DNA from: DATLYH01 sp035575035
GTDB taxonomy: Bacteria; Planctomycetota; Planctomycetia; Gemmatales; Gemmataceae
Length of the DNA: 38,055 nt
NCBI GenBank assembly: GCA_035575035.1
Contig: DATLYH010000070.1
Span: 1-38,055 of the forward strand
Reading direction: 5' to 3'
Made by a program: the position numbers and the translations under genes
The notes under the pieces: generated by a model
What the model was told of the DNA's origin: nothing
The model's database searches: none
Seen by the model: the letters and a program-made list of their open reading frames with translations, nothing else
Part shown: positions 15,905 to 27,000 of the stretch, one piece after another
Layout of the letters: each line of letters starts with the position of its first letter
How positions within the stretch are numbered: the stretch's first letter is position 1

Positions 15905-16094
15905 CACCGTACCCCTTTCCGGAACTTGACGCGTCGGCAGCGAGTTGTAATTCATCCCAACTGCACCAGTATGGCAGGAAAGGCCGCCCGGCTCAACCGC
16001 GACCTGCGCGTCACGGCGGCTCTCCAGGTCAGCTGCGGGGACTGCGTCGGTGCCGCCCTGACCCTCCGGGCCAATAGCCGGCCGACCTACTGCT

Positions 16095-16124
16095 TTGGAC
16101 AATCAGCGGGGGGCTCGGTACAAT
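16095..16124 (+). promoter_or_regulatory. Possible promoter of the hybrid kinase gene
   Basis: TTGGAC (16095-16100) and TACAAT (16119-16124) are spaced by 18 bases, 47 bases upstream of the kinase start. The match is fair, not strong. The remaining 15905-16094 between the two divergent genes shows nothing else I can name. Confidence 0.45.
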
Positions 16125-16170
16125 GCGGTGCCGTCCCTGAAAACCCTCTGGAAACGAATGGAGCAAGGGG

Positions 16171-17847
16171 ATGTCGGTCGATCCGGGGCTGATTCGTGCG
16201 GAGCCGCACACCGACGTTGGTTTGCTGATCCAACGCGATGCCGGAATCCTGATCGAGCGCTGGAGCCGGCGGGCCGTGCAGGAACAGCCCAACGCCCAAC
16301 GAGTCCATCATCAGGCGTTACTCGATCATCTGCATGACTTGCTACAGGCGCTGGGCCGCAGTCTTGCTGAAGCCGATGATGCCGCGGCGTGTCAGCACTG
16401 CTTGCCCGCCACGGTCCACGGCGAGCAACGCTGGGAGGCAGGCTGGTCGCTGCCCGAGGTGGTCCGCGATTATCAGATTCTCCGGCTGGTCATCCTGGAC
16501 TACCTGGAAGAGGTTCTGAAACATCCTCCCAGCCCTCGCGTGGTGATGGCCATCGGCCTGGCCCTTGACGAAGCCATTGCCGCTAGCGTCTCCATGTATG
16601 TCAAGAGCCGCGATGAGTATCTCCGCCAGCTGGAGCAAGAACGGGCCGAGCGCGAGCGGCAGATTCGGGAACACCTGCGACAGCAGGCGGAAATCTTGCG
16701 CGAGGTGGACCGCCGCAAGAACGAGTTCCTGGCCATCCTGGGACATGAGCTACGCAACCCCCTTGCTCCCCTCTGGCACGCCGTCAAACTGCTGGAGCTG
16801 CACCAGGCAGCCGACCCAACGACCTTGCAACTCCGGGACATTATCAAACGGCAAGTACAACAGCTGACCCGTCTGGCCGACGACCTGCTGGACATCTCCC
16901 GGATTGCCCAAGGCAAGGTTGAGCTGCGCAAGGAACGGGTCCATCTGGCCGCGGTCGTGGCCCAGGCCGTTCAGACCAGCGCTCCGCACCTGAAAGCCCG
17001 CCACCATCAGCTCGAAGTCCACACGCCCTCCGAACCGATCTGGCTGGAGGCGGACCCGGCTCGTCTGGTGCAGGTCCTGGTCAATCTCTTGAACAATGCC
17101 GCGAAATACACGGAGCCGGGCGGCCGTATCTGGCTCACAGTAGAGCGCGAAGGAGACGAAACGGCTGTCATCCGTGTTCGGGATAATGGGATGGGCATCC
17201 CGGCTGGGATGCTTCCCCATGTGTTCGAGTTGTTCACCCAGGGGGAATGGTCCACGGATCATGCCCAGGGAGGCATGGGCATTGGCCTGGCCCTGGTGCG
17301 GCGCTTGGTGGAGCTACATGGCGGCACCATCACGGCCTCGAGCGCGGGTCTAGGTCAAGGGAGCGAGTTCGTGGTACGACTGCCCGCTTTGCCTGCCCAG
17401 ACCGTCAGCCGGGAAGGGCCCAGCGGCACCGGCGGCGAGCGCCCCGTTTCGCCGATCCCCCAACCGGCCCGCCGCCGCATCCTGATTGTCGATGACAACG
17501 TCGATGCCGCGAAAAGCCTGAGCATGTTGCTGTCGCTGGAGGGGCACGAGATTCGGCTCGCGCACGACGGACCGACAGCCATTCAGGCCGCCCAGGACTT
17601 TCAGCCCGATGTTGTGCTCCTGGACATCGGCTTGCCGCGCATGGACGGTTACCAGGTTGCCCGCGCCCTGCGGGAGCGGCCGGAACTGGCGAAGGTGTTG
17701 CTTGTCGCCTTGACCGGCTATGGCCAGGATGACGACCGCCGACGTTCCCACGAAGCAGGCTTCGATGCTCATCTGGTCAAGCCGGTGGACCTGGACGCCT
17801 TGCGATTCATCCTTGCTCGTGCCGGAGCGCTGGCTTCCCCCAACTAA
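16171..17847 (+). CDS. Hybrid sensor histidine kinase with RsbRD-like N-terminus
   Basis: 558-aa soluble hybrid kinase. Residues about 15-150 resemble the RsbRD N-terminal sensor fold (LIQRDAGILIERWSRRAVQE and a run of helices). A coiled coil follows (EQERAERERQIREHLRQQAE), then HisKA with HELRNPLAPL (phospho-acceptor His192), HATPase with NLLNNAAKYTEPGG, VRDNGMGIP and GMGIGLALVRRLVELHGG, a Pro/Gly linker, and a receiver domain with IVDDNVDAAKSL, phospho-acceptor Asp485 in VLLDIGLPRMDG, ALTGYG and the switch Lys in HLVKPVD. No membrane segment is present, so it senses a cytoplasmic signal. GGAG lies seven bases before ATG 16171. No separate response regulator is adjacent, so its output partner lies elsewhere. 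Confidence 0.92.
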   Translation: MSVDPGLIRAEPHTDVGLLIQRDAGILIERWSRRAVQEQPNAQRVHHQALLDHLHDLLQALGRSLAEADDAAACQHCLPATVHGEQRWEAGWSLPEVVRDYQILRLVILDYLEEVLKHPPSPRVVMAIGLALDEAIAASVSMYVKSRDEYLRQLEQERAERERQIREHLRQQAEILREVDRRKNEFLAILGHELRNPLAPLWHAVKLLELHQAADPTTLQLRDIIKRQVQQLTRLADDLLDISRIAQGKVELRKERVHLAAVVAQAVQTSAPHLKARHHQLEVHTPSEPIWLEADPARLVQVLVNLLNNAAKYTEPGGRIWLTVEREGDETAVIRVRDNGMGIPAGMLPHVFELFTQGEWSTDHAQGGMGIGLALVRRLVELHGGTITASSAGLGQGSEFVVRLPALPAQTVSREGPSGTGGERPVSPIPQPARRRILIVDDNVDAAKSLSMLLSLEGHEIRLAHDGPTAIQAAQDFQPDVVLLDIGLPRMDGYQVARALRERPELAKVLLVALTGYGQDDDRRRSHEAGFDAHLVKPVDLDALRFILARAGALASPN

Positions 17848-18001
17848 GCCCGCAGACACAGTTCGACTTGCCCGGCTGAAGGGACGCCAGGGCATCCCTG
17901 ACTCCGTCCCAACCGCCTGCTTGAGAGCATTTCAACTATCCAGGTCCGCCGGCTTCGTCGAAACCTTTCTTGATCCAGGCAAGACGGGTGGGCAACGCTT
18001 T

Positions 18002-18838
18002 TCACTCCCAAGGGCGGGAAAGGCGGGATTCTTGCCAGTGAAGCACCTCGCCTTTGCCCAGTGCCACCAGGTCGCCGCTGTATCGGCGATAGAAGGCGCG
18101 GCGGTACTGCTCCGGCACGGGAAATCCCCAGGCCGCCAGCTGCCGCAGGTATAGCTCCATGAAGACGGGATGGTAGGTGCAGGCGTAGCGAAAGGTGGGC
18201 AACAGCGGCGGCTGCGCGGCGAAGACCGCGATGGTGCCGCGCTTCATCCCCGCCCCCAGGCGGATGCCGACCGGGCCGAACAGGAAGATGCTGCCGGCGA
18301 TCAGCGCGACCCCGGCAAAGTCGCCCGCCGCGCCGCCGATCGCGATCAGGCCGCGCCGCATGGTGCTGCCGATCTCGTTGCCGGCACTTCCCTCCACCAG
18401 GATGACACCGCCGCGCATGCCGACCCGGCTGCCGCGGTAAGCCGCCCCGACCAGGTGGCCGGCGTTGCCGCGGAGGTGAATCCGCCCGCCGCGCATCTCC
18501 GCCCCGACCCAGTCGCCGGCGTCGCCGTGAACGTGAATCTCGCCGCCGGCCATCTCGGCACCCAGGTGCATCCCAACCGGGCCGCGGACGGTGATGCGTC
18601 CACCCGTCATGCCCGCGCCGATCCACTTGACCCGGCTGCAATCCCCCTCGATCACGATGTCCCGGTCGCCGGCGTCCCCCTCGACGGTAAAGAACTCGCC
18701 GAGCGGCACCGGGGTGTTGCCGTGCTGCAACGGCAGAGCAGCGATCTCGGCCGGCGACTTGCCGGCCAGGTTGTCCGGCGTGATCACCTCCGCCTCGACC
18801 GGAATCGTGGTCGTGCTCTTGTACTTCAAAAGGAGCAT
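18002..18838 (-). CDS. fhcC: Formylmethanofuran dehydrogenase / formyl-hydrolase subunit C
   Basis: 278-aa right-handed beta-helix protein made of G-x-x-G-x-x-x-x-G repeats, for example AGMTGGRITVRGPVG, AEMAGGEIHVHGDAGDWVG and AEMRGGRIHLRGNAGHLVG, like the glutamate synthase C-terminal domain. The conserved end RYACTYHPVFMELYLRQLAA fits FhcC. In bacteria FhcABCD moves the formyl group from tetrahydromethanopterin via a methanofuran-like carrier to formate. In planctomycetes this pathway occurs without true methanogenesis or methylotrophy. AAAGGG lies seven bases before ATG 18836-18838. ftr (fhcD) lies 182 bases upstream on the same strand; fhcA and fhcB are not in the window. Confidence 0.88.
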   Translation of the reverse strand: MLLLKYKSTTTIPVEAEVITPDNLAGKSPAEIAALPLQHGNTPVPLGEFFTVEGDAGDRDIVIEGDCSRVKWIGAGMTGGRITVRGPVGMHLGAEMAGGEIHVHGDAGDWVGAEMRGGRIHLRGNAGHLVGAAYRGSRVGMRGGVILVEGSAGNEIGSTMRRGLIAIGGAAGDFAGVALIAGSIFLFGPVGIRLGAGMKRGTIAVFAAQPPLLPTFRYACTYHPVFMELYLRQLAAWGFPVPEQYRRAFYRRYSGDLVALGKGEVLHWQESRLSRPWE

Positions 18839-19020
18839 CAGGCGCCCTTTCACCGGCAAACGAACCGACCATTCGCAGCCGAACTCATCGCTGCGATGAC
18901 CTTCTGCTTATCGAACCCGGGCACCAAGGAACCAGGGGAAGATCCACGTCGCCTTGTCTCCTTGTCATTCCTACCACCTCCTCCGATATGGTCAGCTTTC
19001 GCGGACATGGGCGGGACTCC

Positions 19021-19917
19021 TCAAGGGGCGAGCAGCTGGTGCAGCTGGAGGTGGAACGGCCCGAGCTTGCCGCCGTAGTTCCCCGCCGAGATGCGCAGCA
19101 CGCCGGGGAGGCAAGCTGCCCGGACGCCGACGCGGGTTGCCTCTTCGACCGCCGGCAGGTCGAGGCCGTCGATCACGATTTCGTAAACAGCGTTGGCCCC
19201 CTCGGGCAGGGCGGACGGTACCACGCCCCGGAGGGTGGGGCAGTAGGCATCGTTGGTGCTGGCCCGGAGCTTCTTGTACCGGCTGCCGACCTTGCTGCCG
19301 CTGCGGACCACGCCGCCGGGAAAGGGGAGGATAACGCCGGGCACCCGCCGCATGACCGTTACCGCCGCTTCCGCCGCCGCCAGGGCTGCCGCCTGGCTCT
19401 CGGCCACGATCAGGAAGTTGCCGCCGGCCACGCCCTTGGTGGTACCGAAGAGGTCTTCGCAGACGAACTCACCATCCATGACCGGCACCCGCCAGAAGCG
19501 GCGGCCTTCGAGCTTCTTGCTGAACTGCCAGCCGTCGCCGAAGAAACGCAGATTGCCGCCGACGCGGATGGCCTTGTCCTTGACCACCGGCAGGCCGTTG
19601 TAGCAGGCAGTGGTCGGACAGGTGAGGATGCACTGGCCGACGCGGTTGACGACCGCCTTCTGGAGGGCCTCGCGATTGAAGGCGAACAGCAGCAGGCTGA
19701 CCCCTGGCCGGCCGTCGGGCGTTTCCTCGGGGGGGAGATCGCGCTCGATGCCGGCCTCGGCGTCGCAGCCGATGACGCTGGCAGCGTAGCCGGTTGCCTC
19801 CTGGCCGGCGGTCCGGGCCCAGGCCGGCGTCTCGGCGGTGACAATCAGCCGGGCCGCCGTCATCGGGAACGCCTCGGCGAAGGTATCGTCGATGGGGACG
19901 TGATTGATCGCGAGCAA
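19021..19917 (-). CDS. ftr: Formylmethanofuran:tetrahydromethanopterin formyltransferase
   Basis: 298-aa enzyme transferring the formyl group between the methanofuran-like carrier and tetrahydromethanopterin, subunit D of the Fhc complex in bacteria. Recognisable are INHVPIDDTFAEAFPMTAAR at the N-terminus, CPTTACYNGLP, GGNLRFFGDGWQFSKKL, GTTKGVAGGNFLIVAES and the end SAGNYGGKLGPFHLQLHQLL. The start is TTG 19915-19917. A TGA closes the frame 18 bases upstream, no ATG or GTG is available before the conserved INHV/DTFAEAF block, and AGGA lies about ten bases upstream. It follows an unknown 200-aa gene by 15 bases and precedes fhcC. Confidence 0.92.
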   Translation of the reverse strand: MLAINHVPIDDTFAEAFPMTAARLIVTAETPAWARTAGQEATGYAASVIGCDAEAGIERDLPPEETPDGRPGVSLLLFAFNREALQKAVVNRVGQCILTCPTTACYNGLPVVKDKAIRVGGNLRFFGDGWQFSKKLEGRRFWRVPVMDGEFVCEDLFGTTKGVAGGNFLIVAESQAAALAAAEAAVTVMRRVPGVILPFPGGVVRSGSKVGSRYKKLRASTNDAYCPTLRGVVPSALPEGANAVYEIVIDGLDLPAVEEATRVGVRAACLPGVLRISAGNYGGKLGPFHLQLHQLLAP

Positions 19918-19932
19918 GGCGGCGGGTCCTGA

Positions 19933-20535
19933 TCAGGCACTTCTTCGGGTTGATGGTTGTTCCTGGAGGGACTCTCCAAGGATGTCCGTCAATTTGACCG
20001 GCGTTATCCTGTCCTCCTGCCAGTAATGTTCGATCTCACGAGCGCGCTTGATTTCCAGGAGCCCGTAACAGCGGTCTTCGATCATGCTCCGGCACCAGCA
20101 CAAGTCCAGACGCAAGGAAATCAGGTCTTGCGGGTCCGGCCGAGTCGCAGATTCCAGGACCCTAACCAGGCCATTCAAGGTCGCGGCCATGAAGCAAAGC
20201 TCCTGATCGGAAAAAGACCAGCGCTTTTGCCACCGCGCCACCCATCTGCCGACCAGGAACCGATAGAGGTGGACGAACAGTTCACGAACCGGCCCGGGGG
20301 GAACCGCATGAGGAAGCCGTTCCTTCGCCGTGCGCACCAGTCCTTCCAGGCCGTTTCGCGCCACCAACTTATTCAGATAATCGGCGACCGACCGGACACC
20401 GTCGAACCTCTCACCCCGATAATAGTTGAGCAACTCAGCCCATTCTCTTCCCAGGGCATAATGGATGGATCGCTCGGCCTGGTAACTGTAGCAATACAGC
20501 CGCAGGATAAACCCCTTGTCGAGTCGAACTTTCAT
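19933..20535 (-). CDS. Hypothetical protein upstream of ftr
   Basis: 200-aa protein starting MKVRLDKGFILRLYCYSYQA from ATG 20533-20535, with GGGA six bases upstream. It is rich in Arg, Trp and Tyr (for example VGRWVARWQKRWSFSDQE), apparently all alpha-helical, with no membrane segment, signal peptide or metal motif visible. I do not recognise the family. Its stop is only 15 bases before the ftr start on the same strand, so it is likely cotranscribed with ftr and perhaps fhcC. That would place it with formyl-group metabolism, but it could be an unrelated passenger. Confidence 0.65.
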   Translation of the reverse strand: MKVRLDKGFILRLYCYSYQAERSIHYALGREWAELLNYYRGERFDGVRSVADYLNKLVARNGLEGLVRTAKERLPHAVPPGPVRELFVHLYRFLVGRWVARWQKRWSFSDQELCFMAATLNGLVRVLESATRPDPQDLISLRLDLCWCRSMIEDRCYGLLEIKRAREIEHYWQEDRITPVKLTDILGESLQEQPSTRRSA

Positions 20536-20667
20536 GGGAGTCCCTTCGCTACTCCGGCTTCGTTCTCCAGAACCAATGCTGCCGGATCTTGTAGCGTCTC
20601 CTGTCACCGGCTATCCTGCCCTGACAGTACACGGCTGCCCCATGACTGTCCAGGGATTCCGAATGCC

Positions 20668-21084
20668 ATGAAGCAATCCGCCGGCACGTTGCTGTACCGC
20701 GAGGGGCCGGAAGGACTGGAAGTCCTGATCGTACACCCGTCCGGTTGGTTCAACCGCCATGCCCCCTGGAGCATCCCCAAGGGGGTGCCGGGGGAGAAGG
20801 AAACCGACCTGGAAGGGACTGCCCGCCGCGAGACGCTGGAGGAAACCGGCATTGAGGTATCCGGCCCGCTGGTCGCGCTGGGGCACATCGACTACACCAA
20901 GAGCCGCAAGCGCGTCCACTGTTTCGCCGGCCCCGCACCCGCCGATGCCGAGCCGCGGGCGGCCTCGTGGGAGGTCGATCAGGCTTGCTTCGTACCGCTG
21001 GCCCGGGCGCGGCAGCTGCTCCACCCGGACCAGCGCGTCTTCATCGACCGGCTGGAAGAACACCTGAAGGGGAAGAAAACCTAG
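20668..21084 (+). CDS. NUDIX hydrolase
   Basis: 138-aa NUDIX pyrophosphohydrolase. The NUDIX box G-x5-E-x7-R-E-x2-E-E-x-G is seen as GVPGEKETDLEGTARRETLE followed by ETGI. The opening KQSAGTLLYREGPEGLEVLI and WSIPKGVP are typical of the Ap4A/ADP-ribose/NTP-type clean-up enzymes. The nucleotide substrate cannot be fixed. The ATG at 20668-20670 is the natural start; a long open extension upstream is antisense to the preceding gene and lacks family features. It is divergent from the unknown 200-aa gene and ends six bases before the end of the convergent anti-sigma gene. Confidence 0.9.
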   Translation: MKQSAGTLLYREGPEGLEVLIVHPSGWFNRHAPWSIPKGVPGEKETDLEGTARRETLEETGIEVSGPLVALGHIDYTKSRKRVHCFAGPAPADAEPRAASWEVDQACFVPLARARQLLHPDQRVFIDRLEEHLKGKKT

Positions 21085-21090
21085 GACGGT

Positions 21091-24000
21091 TCACGGCAGG
21101 AAACCGCTCCCCCGGACCTGCTGCCGCGCCTGCGCCTGGAGCCAGTTGAAGCGTGGCTGCCATTTGCCGTCGGCGAGCCGGCGCAGCACCTGGAGGGCCT
21201 CGGCCTCCTTGCCGGCCTGCCGCAGGTTCTGGGCGCGGTCCCAGAGAATCTGGGCGTTGGTCGGCTCGGCGTCGAAGGCGGCGGCGTAGGCCAGGTCGGC
21301 CAGGTCGAGGTCCCCCTCCTGGTTCAGCGTCCGGGCCAGGCCGAGCCACGGGGCCGACTCGTTCGGGCGCTGGCCGATCGGCGTGGTCAGATACTCCCAG
21401 GCCAACTCGCGGACCCCGAGGGTCTTGAGGATCTTCGCCGCTTGCTGACAGGGGGGGCCGCTCTCGCGGTCCAGCGCCCGCCAGCGATCAGCCGCCCGCA
21501 CCGTCCGGCGAACCAGGTCGGCCGACGGCCCCATGCTCGGCAGGATGACCATGCCGGGCGGCGGCGTTCCCATGTCTGCCAGTGCGGCACCTTCCGGGGC
21601 CATCCCGGCCCCGGCGGCGCCTTCCGGCTCAAGCTTCAGCACGGCGAGGGCGCTGGCCAGCATCTGGTAATGATCGAGGAGCTTGCCGTAGTCGTGGCGC
21701 ACCTGCTGCAAATGGACCACCTCCGGCCCCCAGTGGTACTCGATCTCCAGTGCCTCCTCCAGGCACGCGATGGCCCGTGCCGTCAGGCCGCGCTGCTCGG
21801 CGACCTGGGCTGCCAACCGCCACAGCCCCGCCAGCCGCAGGAGTTTCTCACGAGCTTTCGCTTCTTCCTCGGTATTCTGGGGCTGCCGGACCACTGGGGC
21901 CATCGGGGCCGCAGCGTCCTCAGTCCCTCCCGGCGCCGCGCCGCGGACGGCGCCGGGGAGCGGTGCCAGCGCCCCGTCGGCCTGGAGCCACTGTTTCTCA
22001 TCCTCCAGGAGTTGCCGCAACAATTGATCGGCGCGGGCGAGTTGGTTCGTCTGCCGCAGGTATTCGATGGCCGCCAGCAACACCACCCGATTCTCTTCCT
22101 GTTCCTCGGCCATCCGGTCGGGACGAGGAGCCGGAGTCGTCCGGCGGGGCATCCCTGCCGCAACCGGGGCGCGGGCGGCCCCACCGATTGGATCGTCGAG
22201 GGCAGTTTCGAGCAGATAGTCAGCGAGCGGCTGGTCGCCGAGCTGCCAGCACTGCCAGGCCAATGTCACCACCGCGACCCGGTCCTTCTCCCGGATCAGG
22301 TCGGCGGCGGTCTGCCGCATTAGCTCGTTCCAAAGGTCTGCCTCCTCACCGTTGCCCGTCAGCGCCGCGCGGAAGGTGGAGTCGATTGGCGGCAGGAAGC
22401 CCTTCTGGAATGCCTTGGTGTACAGCTCGCGGAAGTGGGTCCGGGCTTCTTGACGGCGGCCACTGTTCCACAGATTGCGGGCGTGCTCATAGCGGGACGT
22501 ATAGGCCAGGCCGGAGCCGTCATCAAGCAGCCGCCAGGCGGCGGCCAGATCGCGGTAGAAGTGCTCATCGCTGCCGGCGTATTCCTGAATCAGGGTCAAC
22601 AGCGCCAGGCCGAGGACCGAGGACCGGTTGCGGCGGACGTACTCCAGCGCCCGCTCCTGTTCCGCCCGGCGGGCCGAGCGGCCGAGTTGGTTGACCGAGC
22701 CGTCGCGCCAGCGGAGCCAGCGGTCACGGAAGTCGGCCAGCCGCGTCAGCAACCCGTCCGCCGGCCCGATGCCCCGGCCCCAGTCCAGCGCCCAGCGCCG
22801 GTGCAGGCTGTCATACGCCTGATGCTGCAAGGCCAGGTACGAGGCGAGCGGGTCGTGCCGGTGCTCCCACAGCACCTTGAGCAGCTCGGGGTCGGCGCTG
22901 ACGCGGACGCCGGCAGCGGCCAGCAGGGTGCAGAAGCCGAGCCGCCGATCGCCCTTTTGATGGAAGCAGCGCCGATACACTTCGCGGGCCCGCCCTGCTT
23001 GCTGCGCGGCATACTCGGCCGCGAACACCTCCAGGGCTTGCTCCGGCTCCAGGTAATCCAGGCAGAGGTTCTCCTCCAGATCAAGCGGCTTGTTCGGATT
23101 AAGTCCGTAGGCCTGGTAGACATGCTCCCGCGTCCGCAGCGGCAGCGGCAGCACCACCAGCGCCGAGGTGTCCGGCTTCAGGTCCGGCGCCGCGGCGCGG
23201 GTGAGGATCAGCTTGCGTGCGGTCAACTCCTTCCTGTCAGCATCAAGCAGCCGGATGGTGCCATCGGGGTCGAACTGTTCGCGGAGGTGGACCTTGTTTG
23301 CCGGCATCTCGACCAGCCGGCGCTCGGCCAACGGCCCGTCTGTGGCAAAGACCAGCTCGATGCGGAGGTAGGGCACTGGCTTGCCGTCGGCGGTCCGGGC
23401 GGCAGCGCCGCGCGGGCTGACGGCCACGGTCCGCTCGCCGACGCACTCCACATCCGCGCCGCGGGCCAGGTCCTCGGCCGGCAGCACCAGCCAGGGGACC
23501 AACCCCGCCAGCGCGGCCCGATGGAACCGGCTCACATTCCGCTGGGCGCCGACGCCCAGCTCGGGGTAGAGATGGAGCAGCGTCTGACCATCGCAAACAA
23601 CGCGCTCGCGCAACCCCAGCGGCAGGACGCGCTCATAGGTGTAGCGCCCGCTGCCGTCGAAGAGGATGTCGAGGCCGGCGGTGTCCTGGTCGCCGCCCAG
23701 GGTGAGTTTTTGCCAGCCGGCGGCGCGGGCCTGCTCGATGAGCCGACGGGCGGCAGGATCGATCCGGCCGGGCAGCGTGCGGGGGTCGGGCACCGCCTCG
23801 GCCTCCAGCGTCGCCCGGATGTCGGCCGAGGTGGTGTTCATGCCTGGGGCATAGGCGACCAGGTCGGTGAAAAGCCGCCCGTCGCCGCGGAATGCCGGCC
23901 GACCGTAGCTCTGGGGGACGAGCCCTTGCGCGCTTCTCCGCTTGGTGCTCTCGTTATCCATCGACTCGTCAATGCGCGTGTGGATGCGTCCGATCCCCTT

Positions 24001-27000
24001 CACCTTCAACGGCAGGTTCCGTGAGAAGAAACCTGGCGCATGGGTGGAGAAGTCCGCCTCGAAGTTTTCATTGGTCCGTATCCCGAGGACTGCCGGCTCG
24101 GGGATGGCATTCAAGTGGGCGCGGCTGCGCGCCTTCGCGTCGCTCAGAATCGCGAGTGGTTGTCCGATCGATACGTCCCGCAGCCAAAAGTATCCATCCG
24201 GGGGTAGCAGAACGGAACGGCTGTCGTCCAGGGAGAAGGCGAGGGCGGTACGCTCAGACCACTCCACCGGGCTCCCCCTCCAGCCGGGGGAAGGTGCGGA
24301 TGATAGCGGCCCGCGCCGCTGCTGCTTTCCCGGGCCGAGCCGGTAGTTGCGCAAGTCGCCGAGGAAGCCGCGGAGGTCGGACTCGGGAAACGCGGCGGGG
24401 GCGAGCCGCGCCGCCGCATAGGCATCATACTCCCTCTCCAGACCCTCAACCCCCAAGCGCGTCAATGGCTCGCCCGTGATGAGGCCGAGAGGCTCGGCTT
24501 TATCGCGGGCAAGGCGGCCCAACGCCTGGAGAGCCTGACTCCGCTGGTAGAGGTTGGCCGCCGTCAAGACTTGCTGGCTGCCGTAGGGATCGTCCTGGCC
24601 GGGCCAGGTCAGGAAGCGCGGCGGCACGCGGATCAGCACGGTCTGCAGCACCTGGTTGGCCGGCGGCTTCGACGCCGACGGGACGCTGCGAGGATCGACC
24701 GGCTGCAGCGGGTCGGGCTCGTAGACGACCGGGATCTTTGGGGGGCAGGGATAGATCGCCCAGTGGTCCTTGCGGCCGCGGTCCACCTTGTACTGGGCGT
24801 ACATTTGCTCGTTCTCCAATACCAGGAGCGAGGTGAACGGCGTCATCACGTACATCGCCTTGCTCAAGGCGACGATCCGGTTCTTGTGCCTGAGGGCATC
24901 TTCCGCCAGCAGGCGGTCAATCTCCAGCTTGGCCCAGGTCCGCGGCAGGTAGCCGGCCCCGCCTGCCACCTCCTTGACCGGCACTTCCTTGCGGAACGGC
25001 TGGCCATCCAGCGTGCCGCCGATGATGACCGACTCCGGCATCGGCTCGCCGGCCTCGATGCGGGCGATGGCGCACAACTCCTCGCCCTGGCTCAGCGAGT
25101 TGGCGTAGCTGAGGAAGGAAATCCGCTCGGCGCTGTCCACGACCTTGACATCATGGAGGCGCGGGGTGTTGAGGGTGGCGTAGAGGTCGAAGGCACGCCA
25201 GGCGATCGGCTCGTCAGGGTTGATCTGGGTGAAGTGGCCGGCCGTGCGCTCCGCGGCGGCCTTCATGAAGCCGCGGGCCCAGCGCTTGCCCACGCCGACA
25301 CCGACATAGCGCACCCCCTCCGGCAAACGTTTCACCAACCCATCTTCGCGCCGCTCGCCCAGCGTGGCGACGCCGCTGCCGACATGCACCAGGTAGTGTT
25401 CGGTGGTCGGTTCCAGGGATGACACCTTCACAAACGACTCGGCGGCCTCCAGGGCGCTGCCGAGGTCAAGGGCGCCGATCAGGTGCGACCGTTCCAGAAA
25501 CTCGATGGCCGCCTGGATATTCTCCGGCGTGGCCGGCTGCGGCTCCGGGAAGAGCGAATGGACGCGCGTGCCGGCCGTCAGCACGGCGAAGGTGTCGCGG
25601 TGCTCGATGTGTTGCAGCAGTGTCTGGATGATGTCAATCTGGGCGCGGGCCAGCAGCGGGTCGCGGTCGCCGGACGACTCGAACAGGAAGACCCAGTTCC
25701 GCGGGTTAACGGCCTTCTGGACCCCGGAACCCGGCAGACGCGGCCGATAGCGCAGCATCAGGTAGCGGGCCCCCTCGTGGTCGAAGGACGAGAAACGCGG
25801 CTGCTCATCCTGTGCCGAGCGTGGGTCGAAGAAGGAAAGCTGCACGTCGCGGTCCACTTTCACTTGGCGGGCGCTGGCATCAAGCAGGAGGTCGGCGCCG
25901 TCCTTGGTCGCCCGCAGCGTGTGGGAATCGCAGCTCCAGCCGATGTCCGCCCCATTCTTGATGCGGGCATGGAAGGACCAGTCGCGGACGACGTCGAGGC
26001 TGTGGCCGGCAGGGAAACGGTACTGCATCCGGCCATACAGCGCGGGGAGCTTCTGGGTGTAACTGAGGATGATGCGTTTCTCCTGGTGGCCCTCCAGCGG
26101 AAAGACCCGCATCTTGAATGTGCTCCCGTCCACCCACTCCAGGAGCGCCGGGTCACGCTGGCTGTAAACGATCTCTTCATAGACGGCCCGGCCATAGTCG
26201 CGCTCGACCATACCGCCTTCCATGAGGTTGCCGTCCACGTACATGGCCAGCCGCGACAGGGAAGCATCCGGCGGCAGCGGGAAGTAGAAAGTCCCCTCCA
26301 GCCGCTGCGGCTCGTGGTTGAAGTAGGTCTGGTCGATGGTGGTGCGGGCGAAGCCGTCTTCAATGTGAACGTCGATGTGGTACTTGCGCAGGCTGAGCTT
26401 CGCCTCCTGGCCGGACGGATCGATGGCGATGAGAGCGCCACCGGCGTACTTGCTGGCCGGGACCAGCGGCGACTCGGCGTGGGCCATCAGATCGCGCGTC
26501 CAGTCGAGCAGGTGCGAGACGCGCGGCGCCGGAACGGGGGCGGTGCCATCCGGAGGAAGGAACTCCCCCCGTCGGAGTTGACTGGCTCCGCTGACCGATA
26601 CCAATCCCTGAGTGACGAGCACGCCCGTTCCGTTCGCGTCGGTGCGGACGGCGAATTTGGTCCCCACGGCCTTCACCTCGCGCCGGGGCGATTTCACAAG
26701 GAACGGGGGAGCGGTTTCCGGCGGCCGGGGGGCGGCCTCGACGTAGACCTCGCCGCTCTCCAACGTCAGCTCCCGGTCGGCCGCGAGCTTGACCGACGTA
26801 TTTTGGTTCAGGTAAAGGACCGAGCCATCGGGCAGCGTAATCCGGCGGCGCTCGCCGGCCTTTGTCTGGAGCGATTCGCCCACCGCCAGGGGCGCGGAGG
26901 GAGGCACGACCGGGCGACGGCGGGCCGTCAGGTGTTCCCCAGGGATCGGCACCTCCGGCTTATGGGCGGCGGCAGGGGGCACGGCGAGGGGCGGCATCGG

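Noticed and set aside
19957..20667. Long in-frame N-terminal extension of the NUDIX gene
   Set aside because: It lies antisense to the 200-aa gene and has no NUDIX-like or other recognisable features; the ATG at 20668 fits the family start.
25600..25760. Intact VWA metal-binding site in the anti-sigma protein
   Set aside because: The D-x-S-x-S motif is replaced by FESSGD, so a working MIDAS cannot be claimed.
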